A stretch of DNA of 6,344 bases from a bacterium (GCA_030642425.1 DAOWNU010000122.1:1-6344), one strand, 5' to 3'; counted from the stretch's first letter, positions 1 to 5,594 are shown. Made by a program: numbers and translations. The notes: a model not told the origin generated them from the letters alone.

Positions 1-372
1 CCAACCCGTAAGGTGAAAAAGTTTGCTCCCGAAGAGGGTGTAGTTCATATTAAGGCAACCTTTAACAATACAATCATTACCATTTCCGACACCAAAGGCA
101 ACGCGATAAGCTGGAGTTCTGGCGGTCGTATCGGTTTTACGGGCAGCAAGAAATCCACTCCTTATGCCGCACAGCTCGCGGCCCGTGAGGCGGCGGAAAA
201 GGCTTCGGAAATGGGCATGAAAACGGTCGAAGTTCACACAAAAGGCCCCGGCAGCGGCAAGGAAGCCGCTTTGCGCGCCCTGGGTGCGACCGGATTGAGG
301 ATCAGCCGCGTGAAAGATATTACGCCCGTCGCATTTGGTGGATGCCGGGGGAAGAAACGCCGCCGAGTTTAG
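1..372 (+). CDS. rpsK: 30S ribosomal protein S11 (uS11), 5' end cut by window
   Basis: Component of the 30S platform that binds 16S rRNA near the mRNA exit and the E site. The visible 123 codons match S11 along their length: the basic N-terminal RKVKK, GVVHIKATFNNTIITISD, GSKKSTPYAAQLAA, the GPGSGKEAALRALG loop and the basic C-terminus ending KKRRRV. The frame is open to base 1, and the codons before the GTG at 13 (Pro-Thr-Arg-Lys) fit the usual basic N-terminus. The GTG is therefore most likely an internal Val, and the true start lies a few codons upstream of the window. Oddity: the conserved HNGCRPP near the C-terminus reads FGGCRGK, so the Asn of the Asn-Gly pair is lost. The stop overlaps the strong ribosome binding site of rpsD. 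Family assignment is certain; only the start is missing. Confidence 0.97.
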   Translation, partial: PTRKVKKFAPEEGVVHIKATFNNTIITISDTKGNAISWSSGGRIGFTGSKKSTPYAAQLAAREAAEKASEMGMKTVEVHTKGPGSGKEAALRALGATGLRISRVKDITPVAFGGCRGKKRRRV

Positions 373-376
373 GAGG
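371..376 (+). promoter_or_regulatory. ribosome binding site of rpsD
   Basis: A perfect AGGAGG lies 8 bases before the rpsD ATG and overlaps the last two bases of the rpsK stop codon. This favours reinitiation by ribosomes finishing rpsK and fixes the rpsD start. Confidence 0.85.
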
Positions 377-384
377 AATTTAGA

Positions 385-1017
385 ATGGCAAGATATACTG
401 GACCAGCATGCAGGCTTTGCCGCAGGGAAGGGGTAAAACTCTTTCTGAAGGGTGAAAGATGTCACTCCGAAACCTGTGCAATAACCAAAAGGGGAACCGA
501 ACCGCCCGGAAGCTATAAACAGGGCAGGCGGGTTCGCCGACCTTCGGATTATGCTATTCGTCTCCGCGAAAAACAGAAAATCCGCCGCATCTACGGAGTC
601 CTGGAGAAGCAGTTCCGCCGCTATTTCGGAAGGGCGAACCGCATGAAGGGCGTAACCGGAACGAACCTTCTTCAGCTTCTCGAACTAAGGCTGGACAATA
701 TCGTCTATCGTCTCGGTTTTGCGCCTTCGAGGAGGGCCGCCAGACAACTGGTGAAACACCGGCATTTTTCTATCGACGACCGGATTACGGACATCCCGTC
801 CTATCAAGTATCCCCCGGACAGATTATTCAGGTGCGCGAAAAAAGCAAAGACCTGGAGATAATTCACAACTCTTTAAGAAATATTGGCGATAACATATTG
901 CCCTGGCTTAATCTGGAAAAGGCCAAACTTCAGGGCAAAATTATAAATGTGCCAACGAGGGAAGAAATACCTATCGAGGCTCAAGAGCAGTTCGTAGTCG
1001 AGTATTATTCCCGCTAA
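385..1017 (+). CDS. rpsD: 30S ribosomal protein S4 (uS4), zinc-binding form
   Basis: Primary 16S rRNA-binding protein that nucleates assembly of the 30S body. In E. coli it also represses translation of its own operon. At 210 residues it has normal family length and starts MARYTGPACRLCRREG as in Thermus-type S4. Cys9, Cys12, Cys26 and Cys31 form a Cx2C-x13-Cx4C zinc site, so this is the C+ paralogue class; many bacteria carry a cysteine-free version. The rRNA-binding helices include RRPSDYAIRLREKQK (51-65). The S4 domain spans about 101-160 (RLDNIVYRLGF...SRRAARQLVKH), and the C-terminus ends in the typical VVEYYSR. One small oddity is IDD at 130-132, where the S4 domain usually has V-N-G. 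The start is set by AGGAGG 8 bases upstream. It sits 12 bases after rpsK and 25 bases before rpoA. Confidence 0.98.
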   Translation: MARYTGPACRLCRREGVKLFLKGERCHSETCAITKRGTEPPGSYKQGRRVRRPSDYAIRLREKQKIRRIYGVLEKQFRRYFGRANRMKGVTGTNLLQLLELRLDNIVYRLGFAPSRRAARQLVKHRHFSIDDRITDIPSYQVSPGQIIQVREKSKDLEIIHNSLRNIGDNILPWLNLEKAKLQGKIINVPTREEIPIEAQEQFVVEYYSR

Positions 1018-1029
1018 GTAAATAATATC

Positions 1030-1035
1030 AGGAGG
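1030..1035 (+). promoter_or_regulatory. ribosome binding site of rpoA
   Basis: AGGAGG lies 7 bases before the ATG at 1043, inside the 25-base rpsD-rpoA gap. It selects this ATG over the internal ATGs at 1058 and 1064. Confidence 0.85.
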
Positions 1036-1042
1036 CCCGAGA

Positions 1043-2026
1043 ATGAAGTGGAAGAGCATGCAAATGCCAAAAGAGGTGGTAATGGACCCGACGAACGCCA
1101 CGGACACATACGGCAGATTTATAATCGAGCCGCTGGAAATGGGTTATGGCGTCACGATTGGCAACGCACTTCGAAGGGTTATTCTTTCTTCTATGCAGGG
1201 CGCGGCCATCACAGCGATAAGAATCGAGGGCGTCCAGCACGAATTCACAACGATACCGGGCGTTTTCGAGGACATTACAGAAATAATACTGAACTTGAAG
1301 GGCGTTCGCTTCAAGGTCGAGGGTGATTATCCCAAAAAAATGTCTATTTCGGTCAAAAAAAAGGGTGAGGTTACGGCGAAGGATATCAAGGGCGACGCTT
1401 CTATCAATATTCTCAACAAGAAACACCATCTCGCCACGCTTACCGACGATATCGGGTTCGAAATCGAAATGGATCTCGGTGTCGGCAAGGGGTTCAATAT
1501 TGCAGAGGAAAACAAAAAAGAGGATCACCCGGTCGGAACAATCGCAATAGACAGTATCTTCACACCAATTTTGAAGGTCGAATATCATACGGAACAGGCG
1601 CGGGTTGGACAGAAAACCGACTATGACCGCCTTATTTTCGAGGTTACCACCGACGGCAGTCTCATACCCGAAGAAGCGCTTGCAATGAGTTCGAAACTGC
1701 TTATGGACCATTTCGATCTATTCCTTTCGCCGGACACGGATGTTGACCGAATGGAAGATAGCGAAGTGGACGAAGAGGTTCTTAAGATACGCGAGCTTCT
1801 CAAGACGACGGTCGATGAACTCGAGCTTTCCGTTCGCTCGTCGAACTGTCTGCGCGCGGCCAATATCCGTATGCTCGAGGAACTCGTGAAGAGATCTGAG
1901 TCTGAAATGCTGCAATACCGCAACTTTGGCCGCAAATCACTTGCCGAGATCAACGAGGTTCTGGCAAAGCTCGGACTCTCTTTCGGAATGGACATCAGCA
2001 AGTATATGGATATGAGAGAAGGATAA
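1043..2026 (+). CDS. rpoA: DNA-directed RNA polymerase subunit alpha
   Basis: Alpha subunit: the N-terminal domain dimerises and nucleates assembly of beta and beta', and the C-terminal domain binds UP elements and activators. The protein has 327 residues, almost the length of E. coli alpha. The N-terminal domain covers about 1-230, with the core motif GYGVTIGNALRRVILSSMQGAAI (34-56), including Arg45. An acidic flexible linker (about 231-257) follows, then the helix-hairpin-helix C-terminal domain (about 258-320). By my alignment the E. coli DNA-contact residues Arg265, Asn268, Cys269, Gly296, Lys298, Ser299 and Glu302 are all kept at the same numbers, so UP-element recognition is expected. 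The MKWKSMQMPK start is typical of many non-proteobacterial alphas. It sits between rpsD and rplQ as in the conserved alpha operon. Confidence 0.98.
   Translation: MKWKSMQMPKEVVMDPTNATDTYGRFIIEPLEMGYGVTIGNALRRVILSSMQGAAITAIRIEGVQHEFTTIPGVFEDITEIILNLKGVRFKVEGDYPKKMSISVKKKGEVTAKDIKGDASINILNKKHHLATLTDDIGFEIEMDLGVGKGFNIAEENKKEDHPVGTIAIDSIFTPILKVEYHTEQARVGQKTDYDRLIFEVTTDGSLIPEEALAMSSKLLMDHFDLFLSPDTDVDRMEDSEVDEEVLKIRELLKTTVDELELSVRSSNCLRAANIRMLEELVKRSESEMLQYRNFGRKSLAEINEVLAKLGLSFGMDISKYMDMREG
2019..2023 (+). promoter_or_regulatory. ribosome binding site of rplQ
   Basis: AAGGA within the last codons of rpoA, 6 bases before the rplQ ATG. With only three bases between the rpoA stop and the rplQ start, translation of the two is probably coupled. 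Confidence 0.7.
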
Positions 2027-2029
2027 ACC

Positions 2030-2683
2030 ATGAGACATAATAAAAAAGGTCGAAAGCTCGGTCGGAATTCGACCCATAAAAAGGCGATGATAAGAAATCT
2101 GGCGACGAGTCTTTTTCGCCACGGCAGCGTTCGCACCACGCTTCCGAAAGCAAAAGAAGTCCGCCCCTATGCTGAAAAGCTCGTTACCCGCGCAATCGAC
2201 GCCACGCTCGCAGACAAGCGGCTGGTTATTAGACGCCTCAGCGACAGATCGGTCGCACACCATCTTTTCAACAAAATCGCACCCGAGATGAAAGACAGAA
2301 AAGGCGGCTATTTGCGCATTATCAAACTCGGTCCCCGACTTGGGGACGGCGCGGAGATGGCTGTTATCGAGTTCGTATCCGACATTGTGGAGAAAAAGCG
2401 AAAGGCCAAAGAGAAGAGGGCTGAGCGCAAGGAAAAACTCAAGGCCGAGGCTAAAGAAAAGGCCGAAGAAACCGAAAAGCTCGAAGAACCCGAAACTCCA
2501 CACGAGCATGAAAAAACTCATATAAGGGACGAGCAAACGAAGGAACACCTTACACACGGCTCTAAAGCCGAAGGCTCTCGCAAATCGAGCAAACCGCCAA
2601 CAAGCAGTGTTCTTAAACAGACCTCTCTGAACAGAGGCACATCGACACCGAAAACACCCCCACCCTCGAGTCAGGAAAAATAA
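2030..2683 (+). CDS. rplQ: 50S ribosomal protein L17 (bL17) with long charged C-terminal extension
   Basis: L17 is a bacterial 50S protein near the exit-tunnel side of the large subunit. Residues 1-117 are a full L17 core: MRHNKKGRKLGRNSTHKKAM, an RNLATSLFRHGSVRTTLPKAKEVRPYAEKLVT block, RRLSDRSVAHHLFNKIAP, and the closing GGYLRIIKLGPRLGDGAEMAVIEFV. Typical L17 ends about there, at 115-130 residues. This one continues for about 100 more: a Lys/Glu/Ala stretch (118-155) that looks like a charged helix or coiled coil, then a low-complexity Ser/Thr/Pro/Lys tail (156-217) with no recognised domain. Charged tails on L17 occur in several lineages, but the Ser/Thr/Pro end is unusual. The tail reads in the same frame with no stop, so I see no sign of a frameshift. 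The TAA overlaps the next start as TAATG. Confidence 0.95.
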   Translation: MRHNKKGRKLGRNSTHKKAMIRNLATSLFRHGSVRTTLPKAKEVRPYAEKLVTRAIDATLADKRLVIRRLSDRSVAHHLFNKIAPEMKDRKGGYLRIIKLGPRLGDGAEMAVIEFVSDIVEKKRKAKEKRAERKEKLKAEAKEKAEETEKLEEPETPHEHEKTHIRDEQTKEHLTHGSKAEGSRKSSKPPTSSVLKQTSLNRGTSTPKTPPPSSQEK

Positions 2684-3135
2684 TGGCAACCTCAGGGCGG
2701 AGCAGATTGGGTGTCTTCGCCACCGTGTTTTTCGCCATTGTCGTTCTGGGGATCATCGCGGCTTTCTCTGTTTATTGGAGCACAATCTATTCTGTTTATT
2801 GGGCGGCCGTTACTAAGGAAGCCGATAAAAATGGGAATAAATCAGTAACAGAAGATACTTTATCGGGCGAATACGACGGAATGAACGACATGGTGAGCGG
2901 GGTTAGAAGACTCCGCTCTCTTCTTTTATCCCGATTTCCAGAGGGCGAAACCAAGCGATTCAATATTGTCTTCAACGATCTCGAATGGGCCGCAAGAAAT
3001 AATCGCATAGACAGGGAAAAATTCGCCCGGCTGCCGGGTTTGCTTCGCACGGCCCTCGCCGACGGCGAGATCGATTTCCGGGAAAATGAATTCATTCTGG
3101 ATAATATCGAAGCCTCGATAATCATAAACGACTAA
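2683..3135 (+). CDS. membrane-anchored protein of unknown function, coupled to rplQ
   Basis: I recognise no family. The 150 residues begin with a short basic N-terminus (GRSR) and one strong hydrophobic segment, about 10-30, with no obvious signal peptidase site. A single-pass anchor with the soluble part outside the cytoplasm is therefore likely (inference). The aromatic stretch after the anchor contains an exact in-frame duplication, SVYW at 29-32 and 37-40. The soluble part is charged and predicted helical. Two segments, NNRIDREKF (106-114) and ADGEIDFRENEF (126-137), resemble the second half of an EF-hand loop or the DG-containing motif of TerB-like domains. They lack the first acidic ligands, so calcium binding is not supported. 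ATG overlaps the rplQ stop (TAATG), with AGGA 6 bases upstream at 2673-2676. This implies coupled translation with L17. The codon pattern looks like that of its neighbours, so I judge it a real gene. Confidence 0.8.
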   Translation: MATSGRSRLGVFATVFFAIVVLGIIAAFSVYWSTIYSVYWAAVTKEADKNGNKSVTEDTLSGEYDGMNDMVSGVRRLRSLLLSRFPEGETKRFNIVFNDLEWAARNNRIDREKFARLPGLLRTALADGEIDFRENEFILDNIEASIIIND

Positions 3136-3156
3136 TCACAAACGGAAAGAACCAAT

Positions 3157-4116
3157 ATGAAAAAAGTGAAGACCGGCGTGATCGGCACGGGACATCTTGG
3201 GAATTATCACACGAAAATCCTGTCCGGATTGCGGGAAGCCGAACTTATAGGAATTTTTGATATCGATAGTGCCCGGATGGAGAAGATCGCCAATGACTAC
3301 GGAACACACGCTTTTGCGAATATCGAGAAACTTCTCGAACGGTGCGATGCCGTAATAATCGCGTCTTCAACTGCAACCCACAGGGAAATTGCGGAAAGGG
3401 CGTTCGACGCCGGTTGTCACGTTCTTGTCGAAAAGCCAATCGCGGAAAACACTTCCGATGGCAGGAAGATGGTCGAGGCGGCGGAAAACGCCGGGCGAAC
3501 GCTTATGGTGGGACATGTCGAACATTTCAATCCGGCATTCGAGGTCGCAGAGCCATACCTGAAAGACCTGCTCTTTGTCGAGGGGCACAGATTGACCATA
3601 TACCGCGGACGCGGCGCGGATGTCTCGGTGCTGCACGATCTGCTGATCCACGATCTGGAACTGCTTCTGGCGGTTATCGGGGAAGAGGTTATCTCAATGG
3701 AGGCCTCCGGCAGCACGATACTTACCGACAAACCCGATATCGCCAATGTCCGTCTGAAATTCGCGGGCGGCTGTGTCGCCAATCTCACCGCGAGCCGTAT
3801 TTCCCTGACCAATATGCGGAAAATGCGCTTTTTTATGAAGGGCGCTTATGTCGGCGTGGATTTCGGTGGAGAGGTCTCGATAGCGACTCTTCTCGGGCGC
3901 GGCCCGGCGCCGCCTGAAGGTGCGGATCGGATGGAGATGCCCGGCGGTGAAACAATTCTTCGATGGAATATTCCCGTCCCGGAACGCAACGCCCTTCAGT
4001 CCGAATTAGAGCATTTTCTTATGTGCGTCCGCACCGGCGAAAGGCCGAGAGTATCCGGGGGGCACGGGCTGAAAGCGCTCGAGCTGGCGGATGTTATCCT
4101 CGAAAAAATCGGATAA
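3157..4116 (+). CDS. Gfo/Idh/MocA family NAD(P)-dependent oxidoreductase, probably acting on a sugar nucleotide
   Basis: The 319 residues have the two-domain layout of this family. The N-terminal Rossmann fold shows GVIGTGHLG (7-15), and Asp35 at the end of strand two favours NAD(H). The EKP signature is at 92-94, with Lys93 the usual catalytic-site lysine. The C-terminal domain begins near GHVEHFNPAFE (119-129), and DLLIHDLE (161-168) supplies the family's active-site Asp and His165. The substrate cannot be read from sequence. The next gene is lpxB, starting at the base after this stop. Members of this family are often found beside lpx genes, and GnnA, which oxidises UDP-GlcNAc for 2,3-diamino lipid A, belongs to it. 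A role in modifying the UDP-sugar for lipid A is plausible, but no aminotransferase partner (GnnB) is in the window. Ribosome binding site: weak GGAAAG at 3144-3149, 7 bases before ATG. Confidence 0.9.
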   Translation: MKKVKTGVIGTGHLGNYHTKILSGLREAELIGIFDIDSARMEKIANDYGTHAFANIEKLLERCDAVIIASSTATHREIAERAFDAGCHVLVEKPIAENTSDGRKMVEAAENAGRTLMVGHVEHFNPAFEVAEPYLKDLLFVEGHRLTIYRGRGADVSVLHDLLIHDLELLLAVIGEEVISMEASGSTILTDKPDIANVRLKFAGGCVANLTASRISLTNMRKMRFFMKGAYVGVDFGGEVSIATLLGRGPAPPEGADRMEMPGGETILRWNIPVPERNALQSELEHFLMCVRTGERPRVSGGHGLKALELADVILEKIG

Positions 4117-5238
4117 ATGTCTAATATCCTGATAGTGGCGGGCGAGCCTTCGGGCGATGTTATCGGCGGGCCGCTGGTGGAAGAGCTGGCCCGGCTCCGG
4201 CCGGAACTGTCTCTGTGGGGTTACGGCGGCGAAGAAATGCGGTCTGCGGGAATGGAAACACTGACCGGCGTCGAAGAACTCGCGGTGATGGGCTTTGTTA
4301 ATGTTGTCGGAAGGCTCCCGGAAATGTTCCGAAGGATACGGGAACTCGCCGAAGAGGCCAAAAACCGAAATGCCGACGGCGCCGTTCTGATCGATTACCC
4401 CGGATTCAATATAAGGCTGGCAAAGAAATTGACGGCGCTCGGAATTCCGGTCGTGTATTACGTTTCCCCGCAGGTCTGGGCGTGGAAACCCGGCCGCGTA
4501 GAGAAGCTAAAACGCGCAATTTCAAAAATGCTCGTAATCCTACCGTTCGAGGAGGAAATCTACCGAAAGGTCGGCGTTCCGGTTTCATTCGTTGGGCATC
4601 ATTTTGTGGACAATGCCGCGCCGACAGTAATCCCGGAGAATTTTCGCCGCGAGCACGGACTTAGCGAACCTTTGCTATTGCTCCTTCCGGGAAGCCGCGA
4701 GCAGGAAGTCTCCCGGCTGCTCGGCCCTATGATCGAAGCCTACCGTATGCTCCGTGAAGAGATTCCCGGCCTGAACGGACTTATTGTCCGCGCACCGAGC
4801 CTTCCGGAAAAATATTTCAATATCCCCGAAATCCCCGGACTGAAAACGATTACCGGCCATTCTATCGACGCCATGTTCGCCTCTACCGCGGCCCTATGCT
4901 GTTCCGGCAGCGCAACCCTCCAATGCGCCGCGACCGGTCTTCCACATGTGATAACCTACAGAACCGACCCGCTTTCCGCGTTTATCTATCGAAGATTGCT
5001 CAGCACGAAAATGGTTGGGCTTTCAAATCTCGTGGCGGGCAGTCCGGTTTCTGAGGAGCTTCTTCAGGGGGACGCGACCGCGTCGAAACTTGCAGGAGCC
5101 GTGAAACCCCTGCTGATAGACGGAAAAATAAAGGTTGAGAAAATTGCGGAACTGGCGCGGATAAAAGCGAAACTCGGCGAACCGGGAGCCGCGCTCCGGG
5201 CGGCGCGGGAAGTTATCTCGATAATCTACGGTTTATAG
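4117..5238 (+). CDS. lpxB: lipid-A-disaccharide synthase
   Basis: GT19 glycosyltransferase of the inner membrane's cytoplasmic face. It joins UDP-2,3-diacylglucosamine and lipid X to make disaccharide 1-phosphate in the Raetz pathway. The 373 residues match family length. Motifs in order: AGEPSGD (8-14), GVEELAVMGFVNVVGRLP (51-68), LIDYPGFN (91-98) with Asp93, YYVSPQVWAWKPGR (114-127), FVGHHFVD (158-165), LLPGSREQEV (189-198) with Arg194, the donor-site SGSATLQ (263-269), and LSNLVAGSPVSEELLQ (302-317). Asp93 and Arg194 align with E. coli Asp98 and Arg201, which are needed for activity. Oddity: the Glu that usually ends the SGTATLE motif is Gln269 (CAA at 4921). The ATG directly follows the preceding TAA, and no good Shine-Dalgarno is visible (only GGAT at 4111-4114), so translation is probably coupled. 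It is the last gene of the plus-strand run. Confidence 0.97.
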   Translation: MSNILIVAGEPSGDVIGGPLVEELARLRPELSLWGYGGEEMRSAGMETLTGVEELAVMGFVNVVGRLPEMFRRIRELAEEAKNRNADGAVLIDYPGFNIRLAKKLTALGIPVVYYVSPQVWAWKPGRVEKLKRAISKMLVILPFEEEIYRKVGVPVSFVGHHFVDNAAPTVIPENFRREHGLSEPLLLLLPGSREQEVSRLLGPMIEAYRMLREEIPGLNGLIVRAPSLPEKYFNIPEIPGLKTITGHSIDAMFASTAALCCSGSATLQCAATGLPHVITYRTDPLSAFIYRRLLSTKMVGLSNLVAGSPVSEELLQGDATASKLAGAVKPLLIDGKIKVEKIAELARIKAKLGEPGAALRAAREVISIIYGL

Positions 5239-5253
5239 GCGGGCAATGCCCGC
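5239..5253 (+). other. perfect hairpin directly after lpxB stop
   Basis: GCGGGC-AAT-GCCCGC, a six-pair GC-rich stem with a three-base loop, begins at the first base after the lpxB TAG. No T-tract follows (TAATGAGG), so it is not a standard intrinsic terminator. It could protect the 3' end of the mRNA or pause polymerase. The only ATG that opens the repeat-crossing frame lies inside its loop. Confidence 0.5.
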
Positions 5254-5278
5254 TAATGAGGTGCTCAACATCCTTTCC

Positions 5279-5293
5279 GCACAAAAGTTGTGC
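5279..5293 (+). other. second perfect hairpin downstream of lpxB
   Basis: GCACAA-AAG-TTGTGC has the same geometry as the hairpin at 5239-5253: six pairs, three-base loop, 15 bases in all. It is followed by AATTTCG, a poor T-tract. It is at best a weak terminator for the lpxB transcript, and could equally be a small operator-like inverted repeat. Confidence 0.4.
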
Positions 5294-5321
5294 AATTTCG
5301 CTAAGTTGTTGTCGTCCTATG

Positions 5322-5342
5322 TTTTGGAAGACTTTTTTTGCG
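5322..5342 (+). repeat. decayed copy of the 21-bp unit, left flank
   Basis: This stretch is in exact phase with the array and starts TTTTGGAAGAC against the consensus TTTTCAAGAC. The second half has drifted to a T-run. It suggests the array was once longer or that its edge unit has diverged. Confidence 0.6.
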
Positions 5343-5531
5343 TTTTCAAGACATACATCGACGTTTTCAAGACATACATCGACGTTTTCAAGACATACAA
5401 CGGCTTTTTCAAGACATACATCGACGTTTTCAAGACATACAACGCCATTTTCAAGACATACAACGCCATTTTCAAGACATACAACGCCATTTTCAAGACA
5501 TACAACAGCGTTTTCAAGACCTACATCGACA
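5343..5531 (+). repeat. tandem array of nine 21-bp direct repeats
   Basis: Nine head-to-tail units start at 5343, 5364, 5385, 5406, 5427, 5448, 5469, 5490 and 5511. Each has a 15-base constant part, TTTTCAAGACATACA, followed by a 6-base variable part: TCGACG, TCGACG, ACGGCT, TCGACG, ACGCCA, ACGCCA, ACGCCA, ACAGCG, TCGACA. The constant part has one substitution, in unit nine (ACCTACA). There are no gaps between units, so this is not CRISPR. The block of three identical ACGCCA units suggests recent slippage or local duplication. If read in the frame of 5246 it gives heptads such as VFKTYID and IFKTYNA, but nothing supports translation. T-tracts spaced 21 bp (two helical turns) predict curvature. 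Function unknown; candidates are a protein-binding array, an iteron-like element, or a simple minisatellite. Confidence 0.95.
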
Positions 5532-5594
5532 TTTTCAAGACATTTTTCTCGATTTCAACGACCCAAAAACCCGTTTTAACGAGAAAACCGGATT
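5532..5594 (+). repeat. three progressively decayed 21-bp units, right flank
   Basis: The unit at 5532 keeps TTTTCAAGACAT and then diverges. The one at 5553 begins TTTCAACGAC, and the one at 5574 begins TTTTAACGAG. All three keep the 21-base phase, and similarity falls with distance from the core, the usual pattern of ageing edge units in a tandem array. The last one is the weakest and could be chance. Confidence 0.55.
5565..5591 (-). terminator. possible intrinsic terminator for the minus-strand cupin transcript
   Basis: Read on the minus strand, CCGGTTTT (5591-5584) pairs with AAAACGGG (5577-5570) around a six-base loop with one G-G mismatch, followed by TTTTT (5569-5565). It lies about 95 bases past the cupin stop and inside the decayed right edge of the array. 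The stem is mostly A-T, so strength is doubtful. Confidence 0.35.

Noticed and set aside
13..15. GTG at 13 as the true rpsK start
   Set aside because: The frame is open upstream, the preceding residues fit the basic S11 N-terminus, and no ribosome site is seen. The gene most likely starts before the window.
2824..2865. EF-hand calcium site in DKNGNKSVTEDT of the membrane protein
   Set aside because: Position 6 is not Gly and position 12 is not Glu, so the loop does not meet the EF-hand pattern.
2796..3125. Minus-strand frame opposite the small membrane protein
   Set aside because: It is a Ser/Arg/Leu-rich shadow. The plus-strand frame has coupling to rplQ, a ribosome site and a clear membrane segment.
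5317..5517. 66-codon minus-strand frame reading MYVLKTS/ALYVLKM heptads
   Set aside because: Same artefact of a stop-free 21-bp repeat on the other strand. There is no ribosome site evidence and no non-repeat sequence that looks coding.
5343..5531. CRISPR array
   Set aside because: The variable parts are only 6 bases and recur between units, the period is 21 bases, and there are no cas genes. Real arrays have unique spacers of about 25-40 bases.
5322..5594. Plasmid or phage origin with iterons
   Set aside because: Unit length fits iterons, but there is no replication initiator gene and no DnaA box that I can see, and the surrounding genes are core chromosomal. Kept only as a weak alternative.
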